Source: Candidatus Arsenophonus triatominarum (GTDB lineage: Bacteria; Pseudomonadota; Gammaproteobacteria; Enterobacterales; Enterobacteriaceae). Taken from it: a stretch of 64,000 bases of DNA. This document shows, one piece after another, positions 55,746 through 64,000 of the stretch. Below the pieces are notes generated by a model. The model did not search any database. It was not told where the DNA came from and worked only from the letters and a program-made list of their open reading frames with translations. Numbering within the stretch: the first letter of the stretch is position 1; the number at the start of each line of letters is the position of its first letter. Location of the stretch: the NCBI RefSeq assembly GCF_001640365.1, contig NZ_LWMI01000010.1:310001-374000 (forward strand). The letters are read 5' to 3'. Made by a program: the position numbers and the translations under genes.

Positions 55746-56589
55746 CACGAGTTTCGCAAGCTCCGAAAAAGAAGTATAAAGTTCAAAACCACGAGTTTCG
55801 CACAGGCATATAAAATTCCAGAAATGGCTTAAAAGCAATGGTTAATTTGCAAGTTACTAAAATGTATAAATTTATTTAAATTACAATAAGTTGCTTTTAA
55901 TTTATAAGATTTTGTCTATTTATATATTATGCTGAATCAAACTTAAAAATAGAGCGTTTTTTTATTGGTGCGAAACTCGTGAAAACAAGAAAAAATTAGG
56001 ATGTTTATATTTTGTCAGTTTATCCATGCATTAAATATATCTACAAAACATTCTTACAAGTAAGCAGTGTGAGATACTCTGGTTTGGCGTTATCAGAAGT
56101 AAGCCCATCACCTTTGTCTCATGACACTATTAGTCGATGGCTAAAAAGCAGGTGTTTTCGACCTAAAGACCTGTGGAGATTAGTTGAAACATCTATAGAC
56201 AGACAAAAAAAACTTGTGTACTAATAGCTGACGATACACTAATTGCCAAAACACGTAGTAAAAAAATAGAGATGGTTCATTATCAGTATTCAGGTAACGA
56301 ACATGATGTTATTGCTGGCATAGGTTTAGTTAATTTACTTTGGCATAATCTAACAACTGTTGAATCAATTCTTATTGATTATCGTATTTATGATAAAGAT
56401 TCCGATGGAAAAACAAAAAATACGCATTTTTCCGAAATGCTCGCACTTGCTAAAAAAAGAGGGATCAAGCCTGAAGCGGTAGCGATGGATGCTTGGTATT
56501 CTAGCCTGGATAATCTGAAATCAATTCGATCTCATGGTTGGGTTTGGGTAACTACGTTGAGAAAAAATCGGATTGTTAACCGTAATATA
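55746..56589 (+). mobile_element. IS701/IS4-like element, copy G, left part
   Basis: Starts CACGAGTTTCGCAAGCTCC and carries a MITE-1. The transposase reads from the TTG at 56012: VYPCIKYIYKTFLQVSSVRY, LSHDTISRWLKSRCFRPKDL, a shift near 56200, then MVHYQYSGNEHDVIAGIGLV to TTLRKNRIVNR, where an IS982 end cuts it. Confidence 0.87.
55790..55981 (+). mobile_element. MITE-1, copy 12
   Basis: 192 bp, AAAAC duplicated (55785-55789, 55982-55986). Confidence 0.93.
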
Positions 56590-56821
56590 ACCTGAGTTCG
56601 GAATAAGCATTATCAATTATGCTTGAAGATATGTTCCTGCCACCGGTATCTTTGGTTTAGATGGAATTAAACAATATGCAACCCGCCCGGCTAATAAATT
56701 CACTACAAAGTTAGCAGGAGAGCGGTGCCGCGTATGCGCTATCTGACAAAGATTTTTTAACTCATCAAATACCGTTTCAATGACAGAACGATGACGCAAG
56801 ATGGCTTTGTCGAAACAAGTC

Positions 56822-58113
56822 GGTAGTGTTCAAAAATCTGTGTCATATCTTAAACTCAAAAAAAGAGGTATGACATATGAGAAATCAATCATTTAATTTT
56901 GATGAAGCGTTGAAGCAATTACAATCAGGTAAAAATTTACTCGGTACGGATGGAATACTCACACCACTCATAAAACAGCTGACCGAAGCTGCCCTGCAGG
57001 CAGAAATAGAACACTACCTATCGACAACGTCAATCGATACGCGTAAAAATGGCTATACTCGAAAAACGGTTAAATCGACATCAGGTCAATTTGAACTGAA
57101 AACGCCCAGAGACAGGTCAGGTGCTTTTGAGCCTCAGCTCATTAAGAAAAATCAGACAAAATTATCAGAGGATATTGATAACAAAATCCTATCGTTATTT
57201 GCATTAGGCATGAGTTATCGCGATATTCAAAAACATGTTGCAGAATTATATGGACTGGAAATATCAGATGGAGCTATTACGCATATTACTGACAAATTAC
57301 TCCCTGAATTAAAAGCCTGGCAACAACGCCCTCTGGAGGCGCTCTATCCTTTTGTCTGGCTCGATGCCATTCATTACAAGATAAAACATGATGGTCACTA
57401 TATCAATAAGGCAATCTACACAGTACTTGGACTAACCACCGATGGGCATAAGGAATTGTTAGGACTCTATATGTCTGAAACAGAAGGAGCACATCATTGG
57501 CTGAGCGTTCTGACTGACTTACATAACCGTGGTATACAAGATATTTTAATCGCTTGTGTTGACGGATTAAAAGGGTTTCCAGAAGCGATAGCCAGTATTT
57601 TCCCGCAGACAGAAGTTCAGCTATGCGTAGTTCATCAAATTCGCAATAGCTTACGTTATATTGCCAGTTAAAGACCAAAAAGCCTTTATGGCTGATTTAA
57701 AGCCGGTTTATCGTGCAGATACTAAAGCGGCTGCTGAGCTTGCCCTTGATGAACTGGAAACGAAATGGGGTGAAAAATACCCGATAGTGCTAGAATCCTG
57801 GCGAAGTAAATGGGAGTTGCTCAGTGCTTATTTTCGATACCCTAAAGCCATTAGAAAACCCATTTATACGACCAATGCAGTAGAGGCGGTTCATCGGCAG
57901 TTTAGGAAATTAACTAAAACCAAAGGGGCTTTCCTAATGAAAACAGCTTATTAAAATTACTTTATATTGGCATCAATCAGGTATCCAACAAATGGACTAT
58001 GCCGATTAGTAACTGGGCGTTAACCATTGCTCAATTGTCCATCTATTTTAAAGGGCGCCTAGATGGTATAATCAAAATATAAAATCCCCTGACACAGAAT
58101 TATGAACACCCTC
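56822..58113 (+). mobile_element. IS256 family element (1292 bp)
   Basis: Related ends GTGTTCAAAAATCTGTGTCA and (complement) GTGTTCATAATTCTGTGTCA. An 8-bp duplication AACAAGTC (56814-56821, 58114-58121) proves insertion into the IS982. It is the only IS256 in the window. Confidence 0.93.
56877..58082 (+). pseudogene. IS256 (mutator-like) transposase, two frameshifts
   Basis: Starts MRNQSFNFDEALKQLQSGKN. DDE residues: VWLDAIHYKIKHDG (first Asp), IACVDGLKGFPEAI (second Asp) and TTNAVEAVHRQFRK (Glu). CVVHQIRNSLRYIAS, the hallmark region, is followed by an extra T near 57668, and a base is lost near 57936 before NENSLLKLLYIGINQVSNKW. The gene would otherwise be about 400 residues, the normal length. 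Confidence 0.92.
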
Positions 58114-58906
58114 AACAAGTCTGTTCAACAGGCTTCATTTTCTTCTTGATATTCGTTATAAGGTTAATTCCCATTGTTTTCAGTTGCTGTTTCAGTGAAG
58201 CCGATAAATACCCTTTATCCGCATACAAATAACCAGAAAGATCTTTTATCAGCTCAGGTAATATGGTTTCCGATCATCTGTGTTTCCTGGTGTAAGTCGA
58301 AAACTAAGTATTTCCCCCAAATGATTGATAATTACATGAAGTTTGAAACCAAAGAACCAACCTGTTGAGGTTTTTCCTCGTTCAGCTATCCCATCGAAGA
58401 CTTTATGCCTGCGGATCCGTAAGTTATCACACAGCTATCGGAGTAGAATCGGCAACCGACAGATCCGTGCACTTTCCCTTAATTGACTCAAACAGTGCCG
58501 TTAAAGCTAAGGCACTGCGCGGAAGTAACTCTACGCAGCGTGAATATGATGGCAAGTTAGGAAATTCCTTCCGGAGATATAAACGGACATGATAGAGATA
58601 AAATACCTTGAATTGGCTGAATCGGAGTTGATGAAACAAAACAACCAGTCTCATCATTTCAGCCAATGAAAGCTGAGTAGACCGTCTACGAAGCTTACTA
58701 CCGTTATTCAGCAAAATTTCATGCATTTTTGGCTCGAAGTCTTTACAAAAATCATCCATCAGGCAATAAAGTTCAGTAAGATTTTCCATAATTGTTTAAC
58801 AATGCTCTACTCTTTAACCAGATTGTTAGAGTATTTTAACGAAATATGCGCATTCAACTATTTGAATAGCAAGACTTTCACTTTATTTCTTATCCCGAAC
58901 TCAGGT

Positions 58907-59240
58907 TATATTACGGTTAACAATCCGATTTTTTCTCAACGTAGTTACCCAAACCCAACCATGAGATCGAATTGATTTCAGATTATCCAGGCTAGAATAC
59001 CAAGCATCCATCGCTACCGCTTCAGGCTTGATCCCTCTTTTTTTAGCAAGTGCGAGCATTTCGGAAAAATGCGTATTTTTTGTTTTTCCATCGGAATCTT
59101 TATCATAAATACGATAATCAATAAGAATTGATTCAACAGTTGTTAGATTATGCCAAAGTAAATTAACTAAACCTATGCCAGCAATAACATCATGTTCGTT
59201 ACCTGAATACTGATAATGAACCATCTCTATTTTTTTACTA
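58907..59240 (-). mobile_element. IS701/IS4-like fragment, mirrored copy of G
   Basis: Exact reverse complement of 56256-56589. Its right side is cut by IS630 copy 10. Confidence 0.9.
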
Positions 59241-60121
59241 TAGCTAGGCGACTTAATTTTGATTACAGCATATGTATTAAAAACAGGTCATCGATAGTGC
59301 ATCCTGTTTCCATCTTTTTACGTTTAGCTTGAGACCATTTATGTTCTATAGGATTTAAATCTGGTGAATACACAGGCAAATATTCTATCTGGTGTCCTGC
59401 GTTTATAATTGCCTGTTCAATATTCTTACCTTTGTGAAAGCTAGCGTTGTCCATAAAAATAACAGAATTTTCAGGAAGTTCTGGGAGCAATATTTTTGTG
59501 ATCCAAACATAAAAAACATCACGATTAATATTGCAATCAAATAATCCGATAGCAAAAAGGGTTGTTCCCAATAAAGCGCCAATAACATTTGTTCTTCCCT
59601 TAGCACCCCAGTTTTTCAGGCCAAAACAACGGTGACCTTTTGGGGAATAGCCGTGAGTTCGTGGAGTGTCATGTGAAAAACCACTTTCATCAATAAAAAC
59701 AACAGATTTATCTTTTTTTTCATACTGTTGTCTTTTTTGCTGATGTGCCAGCCTGTCGCTTTCGTTGGTTTTTGGATGGAATAGAGTTTTTTTTATAGGT
59801 TAATCCCAGCTTTTTAAGGGATTGCCAAATAGTCTTTTTACAAACACCGAATCGCTCTGCCCGTTCCTTTTGGTAAGCATCTGGATACTGTTCCACATCT
59901 TTTGCTAAAGCATTTTTATCGAGCTTCCTCTTACGTGGCGTTGAATTTTTTGGCTCTGGTCGTTTAAGCCAACGTACTAAAGACGCTTTTCCAATACGGA
60001 ATTGTTTCGCAGTTTCTCGAATTGTTAAACCTTCGGCTTTCCTTACAGATATTACTTTACGTCGAAAATCAATTGTATAACTCATAACACACCTTGTAAT
60101 CAAAATTAAGTCGCCTAGCTA
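59241..60121 (-). mobile_element. IS630 family element, copy 10
   Basis: Full 881 bp. TA lies on both sides (59239-59240, 60122-60123), but the left flank is IS701-like and the right flank is another IS630, so the site is a rearranged junction. Confidence 0.92.
59263..60085 (-). CDS. IS630 transposase, copy 10 (A8 frame break)
   Basis: Product identical to copy 1. Confidence 0.8.
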
Positions 60122-60466
60122 TATTGGCGCTTTATTGGGAACAACCCTTTTTGCTATCGGATTATTTGATTGCAATATTAATCGTGATGTTTTTTTATGT
60201 TTGGATCACAAAAATATTGCTCCCAGAACTTCCTGAAAATTCTGTTATTTTTATGGACAACGCTAGCTTTCACAAAGGTAAGAATATTGAACAGGCAATT
60301 ATAAACGCAGGACACCAGATAGAATATTTGCCTGTGTATTCACCAGATTTAAATCCTATAGAACATAAATGGTCTCAAGCTAAACGTAAAAAGATGGAAA
60401 CAGGATGCACTATCGATGACCTGTTTTTAATACATATGCTGTAATCAAAATTAAGTCGCCTAGCTA
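60122..60466 (+). mobile_element. IS630 family element, copy 11, 3' fragment
   Basis: Carries the end of the transposase in + orientation from the IGALLGTT region, with an extra T near 60195 (frameshift), and the right terminal repeat. It had inserted in an IS3 at TA. Confidence 0.88.
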
Positions 60467-60508
60467 TATCACCTCAACTTAGGTGGCCAAATTTAGTATG
60501 CCACTACA
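60467..60508 (-). mobile_element. IS3 left-end fragment
   Basis: 42 bp of the IS3 terminal region, ending CCACTACA. Confidence 0.85.
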
Positions 60509-60743
60509 AAATTGACCACCCCATGAGCGAAGTGCCGCAAGCCATAATCTTTACCATGGTTTCCATCACAACAGTTCGGACACTATCAGGGGGTTGGCGA
60601 TTAAGCCAATTGAGCCAGCGTTGACCAAATTGAAAAACATGACTAAAACGCGGTGACATAAAAGGGACCAAAAGATTGAGAAATAGGTATCGGGTTATAC
60701 CAGTACTAACAAGCAATGACAAGTCGTCGCCATAGGCGACCAT
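60509..60743 (-). other. Unidentified open frame, possible membrane protein fragment
   Basis: Open from ATG 60741-60743 to the IS3 end: MVAYGDDLSLLVSTGITRYL, FLNLLVPFMSPRFSHVFQFG, LNRQPPDSVRTVVMETMVKI and MACGTSLMGWSI. Hydrophobic segments suggest a membrane protein cut by the IS3. I do not recognise it. It could be a chance frame. Confidence 0.35.
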
Positions 60744-60776
60744 CTTGGTAAAGAACTAAACCAACCCGCTGCCAAT

Positions 60777-61028
60777 ATGCAACTAACCGAAAAAATTGCA
60801 ATGATTGAAAAACACATTTGCCAACAGAAAATTGATGCGGTTATCGTTGGTCCAGTAACCGATACATCAAGCCTACCAGATCGAATCGTGCTCCAAAGAA
60901 AACTCGCTGACCAAAATGTCTGTTACCGTCATGATCGAGACTTATTGCGCCAGGCTATTGAAGACATGGCACACAAAATTCATCAACTTAAACCTTTTAA
61001 CTTATCTCCTTACCCGAATGCCAGATAG
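60777..61028 (+). other. Unidentified open frame (83 residues)
   Basis: MQLTEKIAMIEKHICQQKID, AVIVGPVTDTSSLPDRIVLQ, LADQNVCYRHDRDLLRQAIE, ending SPYPNAR. The frame is also open upstream to about 60720 (VVAIGDHLGKELNQPAAN), so this may be the C-terminal part of a larger truncated protein. Coding-like composition; family unknown. It is convergent with uvrB. Confidence 0.45.
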
Positions 61029-61101
61029 CGCCTTGCTTGGCACCCACCCCGCCTTAAAGTGCGTGGTTGCGCCGCACTGCGGATAAAAATTGTCTAATGC
61101 T

Positions 61102-63114
61102 TTAAGAATTAGCAATAAACTGTTCACGTAGCAATTGAATTTGATCGCGTAAACTGGCTGCTTGTTCAAATTCAAGATCTTGTGCATAACGATACATTTG
61201 TGCTTCTAACGTCTGAATTTTTAGCTCCAATTCTTTGGCCGAAAGTTTCTGATAATCTTCGATAATCGGTGATACTTGCGGTTGTTTATGTTTACCTTTT
61301 GCCGATACCGGTACACCGACTTGTAAAATATCGCCAACTTTTTTATTTAAACCTTTAGGCACAATACCATGCTGTTGATTAAAGGCGATTTGCTTTTCGC
61401 GACGACGTTCCGTTTCTTTAATCGCTTTTGCCATTGAATCAGTAACCTTATCGCCATATAAAATAGCTTTACCTTTCAGGTTACGCGCTGCACGCCCAAT
61501 CGTTTGAATTAATGAACGCTCTGAACGTAAAAATCCTTCTTTATCTGCGTCTAAGATAGCAACTAGTGATACCTCTGGCATGTCCAACCCTTCACGCAAC
61601 AAGTTGATGCCCACTAAAACATCAAATAAGCCTAATCGTAAATCACGAATAATTTCGACCCGTTCAACGGTATCAATATCTGAATGCAAATAACGAACCT
61701 TTATGTCATGTTCTTGCAGATAATCGGTCAAATCTTCTGCCATTCTTTTGGTTAACGTTGTTACTAGCACTCGTTCATTTACCGCTGTACGCAAATTGAT
61801 TTCAGATAACAGATCATCAACCTGAGTGGCTACCGGACGAACTTCAATTTCGGGATCGAGTAAGCCAGTTGGCCGGACAACTTGCTCAATAATTTCATTC
61901 GCCGATTTTTCCAATTCATACTTACCTGGCGTGGCAGAAATATAAATTGTTTGTGGGGAAAGTGCTTCAAATTCCTCAAAACGTAACGGGCGATTATCCA
62001 ACGCAGAAGGTAAGCGAAAACCATATTCTACCAATGTCTCTTTACGGGAGCGATCACCACGATACATACCGCCAATCTGTGGGATGGTGACATGCGATTC
62101 ATCAATAACTAATAAACCATCTGCGGGTAAATAGTCAAACAACGTTGGTGGTGGTTCATCAGTTGCACGGCCAGAAAGATAACGTGAATAATTTTCAATA
62201 CCAGAACAATAACCCAATTCATTCATCATCTCCAAATCAAACTGGGTACGCTGTGTTAACCGCTGCTCCTCAACTAGTTTACTATTTTCCAGTAGTAATT
62301 TACGTCTTTGTGCCAATTCAGTTTTAATCTGCTCCATGGCTTCAAGGATACGCTCACGTGGAGTTACATAGTGGGTTTTAGGATAAATGGTAAATCGCGG
62401 TACATTATGTTGGATCTGTCCGGTTAAGGGATCAAAAAGCGCTAGCCGTTCTACTTCCTCATCAAATAATTCAACTCGTAACGCATATTGATCTGATTCG
62501 GCAGGAAAAATATCAATCACTTCCCCCCTAACTCTAAATGTACCTCGCTGAAATGCTTGATCATTGCGGCTATATTGCAAATCGGCCAGGCGGCGTAAGA
62601 TAGCTCGCTGATCAATAATCATACCTTTGGTTAAATGAAGCATCATTTTTAGATAGCTATCAGGATCACCTAAACCATAAATCGCTGATACCGAAGCAAC
62701 AACAATAACATCACGTCTTTCAAGCAGTGCTTTAGTGGCAGAGAGTCGCATCTGTTCAATATGTTCGTTAATAGAAGCGTCTTTTTCAATAAAGGTATCG
62801 GAGCTTGGAACATACGCTTCTGGTTGATAATAATCATAATAAGAAACAAAATATTCCACCGCATTGTCAGGAAAAAAAGCCTTCATCTCACTATATAATT
62901 GTGCAGCCAACGTCTTATTGTGAGCCATTACCATTACAGGGCGGTTAACCTGCTCAATAACGTTAGCGATAGTGAATGTTTTACCCGATCCGGTGACACC
63001 AAGTAAGGTTTGATGAGCCAATCCATCATTAAGACCTTCGATTAATTTCTTTATAGCTGCGGGCTGATCACCGGCAGGTTGAAATTCAGCATGTAATTTG
63101 AAGACTTTACTCAT
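61102..63114 (-). CDS. uvrB: Excinuclease ABC subunit B
   Basis: 670 residues, full length. UvrB is the DNA-damage verification helicase of nucleotide excision repair; it receives DNA from UvrA and recruits UvrC. Seen: [18 protein letters not shown] (Walker A, 36-53), [20 protein letters not shown] (beta-hairpin, about 88-107), [20 protein letters not shown] (Walker B, about 337), [52 protein letters not shown] (motif VI) and a C-terminal UVR domain ([20 protein letters not shown]). ATG at 63112-63114, no damage. In E. coli it also lies near moaA. Confidence 0.98.
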   Translation of the reverse strand: MSKVFKLHAEFQPAGDQPAAIKKLIEGLNDGLAHQTLLGVTGSGKTFTIANVIEQVNRPVMVMAHNKTLAAQLYSEMKAFFPDNAVEYFVSYYDYYQPEAYVPSSDTFIEKDASINEHIEQMRLSATKALLERRDVIVVASVSAIYGLGDPDSYLKMMLHLTKGMIIDQRAILRRLADLQYSRNDQAFQRGTFRVRGEVIDIFPAESDQYALRVELFDEEVERLALFDPLTGQIQHNVPRFTIYPKTHYVTPRERILEAMEQIKTELAQRRKLLLENSKLVEEQRLTQRTQFDLEMMNELGYCSGIENYSRYLSGRATDEPPPTLFDYLPADGLLVIDESHVTIPQIGGMYRGDRSRKETLVEYGFRLPSALDNRPLRFEEFEALSPQTIYISATPGKYELEKSANEIIEQVVRPTGLLDPEIEVRPVATQVDDLLSEINLRTAVNERVLVTTLTKRMAEDLTDYLQEHDIKVRYLHSDIDTVERVEIIRDLRLGLFDVLVGINLLREGLDMPEVSLVAILDADKEGFLRSERSLIQTIGRAARNLKGKAILYGDKVTDSMAKAIKETERRREKQIAFNQQHGIVPKGLNKKVGDILQVGVPVSAKGKHKQPQVSPIIEDYQKLSAKELELKIQTLEAQMYRYAQDLEFEQAASLRDQIQLLREQFIANS

Positions 63115-63408
63115 CTAACCCTCTCCACTAAAAATATATCTTTATCATACTGGATAAAAAAACAGTTTCATCCACAACCAATTATCTACATATATTTATT
63201 ATTTTAATAACTTAGTTATCCCCAAGTTTTTTTTACCTTGAATTATATTTTATGCTAATCAGCCAATGTAAAACTTTATTATATATCATTTCAGACTTGA
63301 TTTTATATAACATATTAATATTTATAAAATTTTACTTTAGAGCCGAGAATGGCATCAACTGCCAGCCAAACCTCATCCCATCTCGGTTAGCATAACTTTT
63401 CTAGATCT
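63115..63408. other. Intergenic region upstream of uvrB
   Basis: AT-rich region that should hold the uvrB promoter; I could not fix a LexA site by eye. On the complement at about 63340-63402 a short frame YANRDGMRFGWQLMPFSALK ends in TAA and may be the tail of a lost upstream gene. Confidence 0.35.
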
Positions 63409-63571
63409 CACGAGTTTCGCACAGGCATATAAAATTCCAGAAATGACTTAAAAGCAATGGTTAATTTGCAAGTTACTAAAACGTATAAATTTGTTTAAAT
63501 TACAATAAGTTGCTTTTAATTTATAAGATTTTGTCTATTTATATTATTATGCTGAATTAAACTTTAAAATA
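63409..63571 (+). mobile_element. MITE-1, copy 13, truncated
   Basis: The last 30 bp are replaced by an IS982 end. Confidence 0.88.
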
Positions 63572-63609
63572 ACCTGAGTTCGGGATAAGAAATAAAGTGA
63601 AAGTCTTGC
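63572..63609 (-). mobile_element. IS982 terminal fragment
   Basis: 38 bp starting ACCTGAGTTCGGGATAAG and continuing as the IS982 leader; cut by IS630 copy 12. Confidence 0.82.
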
Positions 63610-63611
63610 TA

Positions 63612-64000
63612 TAGCTAGGCGACTTAATTTTGATTACAGCATATGTATTAAAAACAGGTCATCGATAGTGCATCCTGTTTCCATCTTTTTACGTTTAGCT
63701 TGAGACCATTTATGTTCTATAGGATTTAAATCTGGTGAATACACAGGCAAATATTCCATCTGGTGTCCTGCGTTTATAATTGCCTGTTCAATATTCTTAC
63801 CTTTGTGAAAGCTAGCGTTGTCCATAAAAATAACAGAATTTTCAGGAAGTTCTGGGAGCAATATTTTTGTGATCCAAACATAAAAAACATCACGATTAAT
63901 ATTGCAATCAAATAATCCGATAGCAAAAAGGGTTGTTCCCAATAAAGCGCCAATAACATTTGTTCTTCCCTTAGCACCCCAGTTTTTCAGGCCAAAACAA
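63612..64000 (-). mobile_element. IS630 family element, copy 12, runs off the window
   Basis: Left end after TA (63610-63611); matches the first 389 bp of copy 1. Confidence 0.92.
63634..64000 (-). CDS. IS630 transposase, copy 12, C-terminal part in window
   Basis: DDE half with one change (GHQMEYLPV for GHQIEYLPV). The start is outside the window. Confidence 0.8.
   Translation of the reverse strand, partial: CFGLKNWGAKGRTNVIGALLGTTLFAIGLFDCNINRDVFYVWITKILLPELPENSVIFMDNASFHKGKNIEQAIINAGHQMEYLPVYSPDLNPIEHKWSQAKRKKMETGCTIDDLFLIHML

Larger units (their letters stand above)
56617..58789 (-). pseudogene. IS982 family transposase, split by IS256
   Basis: Reads from ATG 58787-58789 (MENLTELYCLMDDFCKDFEP) through ADSTPIAV, where two bases are lost (near 58434) relative to copy iv, then GYLYADKGYLSSGLKQQLK region, KPVEQTCFDKAI, and after the IS256 VIETVFDELKNLCQIAHTRH to the stop at 56617. 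About 290 codons originally, the usual IS982 length. Confidence 0.85.
56590..58906 (-). mobile_element. IS982 family element, copy vi, both ends, carrying IS256
   Basis: Ends ACCTGAGTTCGGAATAAG (56590) and the complement of ACCTGAGTTCGGGATAAG (58906). The IS256 at 56822-58113 is nested. The flanks are mirror images, not direct duplications. Confidence 0.9.
56256..59240. repeat. 334-bp perfect inverted repeat around an IS982
   Basis: The arm 56256-56589 (IS701-like transposase, plus strand) recurs as its reverse complement at 58907-59240. Both arms encode the same 107-residue stretch with the same private variants (ESILIDYR, EAVAMDAWY). They meet the two IS982 ends with no gap. Confidence 0.88.

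Overview
The window reads as part of the chromosome of an AT-rich gammaproteobacterium (Enterobacterales) with a decaying, insertion-saturated genome. The best guess is an insect-associated symbiont of the Arsenophonus type. That is inferred from E. coli-like gene order, low GC, about half the window being transposon DNA, and the many broken genes. No species-specific marker proves it.

Layout. 1-14.5 kb follows the E. coli order mnmC - yfcL - epmC - aroC - prmB - smrB - sixA - fadJ, with mepA and yfcA missing between epmC and aroC. aroC, prmB and smrB look intact. epmC is full length but lacks a metal-binding His. mnmC, an acetyltransferase, yfcL, sixA and fadJ are broken. 14.5-19 kb is a stack of IS481, IS3, IS630 and IS982 copies. 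19-20 kb carries yeiB (broken) and folE (intact). 20.8-24 kb is an IS481/IS701/IS5 nest. 24.5-26.5 kb is the moeA-moeB operon. 26.6-31.6 kb holds a LOG-family remnant and more transposons. 31.9-33.7 kb is rhtA (broken) and dps (intact). 34-46 kb is a shredded prophage (KilA-N-type antirepressor, small early genes, DUF4224, integrase) filled with IS copies. 46-48 kb holds yeaQ and a dusC fragment. 51-55 kb is ybhR (broken), ybhL, moaE, moaD, moaC and moaA, with a molybdenum-cofactor riboswitch ahead of moaA. 55.5-60.5 kb is a 334-bp inverted repeat around an IS982 that carries an IS256. 61-63 kb is uvrB.

Mobile DNA. Seven IS families are present: IS630 (12 copies or pieces), IS481, IS3, IS5, an IS701/IS4-like element, IS982 and one IS256. 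Three short non-autonomous repeat families (about 192, 189 and 243 bp) each share terminal repeats with one resident IS (IS701-like, IS5 and IS982) and make their own target duplications. Target duplications let many genes be restored on paper, so the insertion order can be read. IS481 is usually the oldest layer and IS630 the youngest.

Function. The genes left intact point to retained molybdopterin synthesis (moaA, moaC, moaD, moaE, moeA, moeB), chorismate synthesis, folate/pterin synthesis, nucleotide excision repair, ribosome quality control and iron/DNA protection. I found no clearly new multi-gene system. The most unusual points are the three MITE/parent pairs, the shared +1 frame break in every IS630 copy, the perfect inverted repeat at 56-59 kb, the EpmC substitution, the Moco riboswitch, and a possible prophage small RNA near 38.7 kb.
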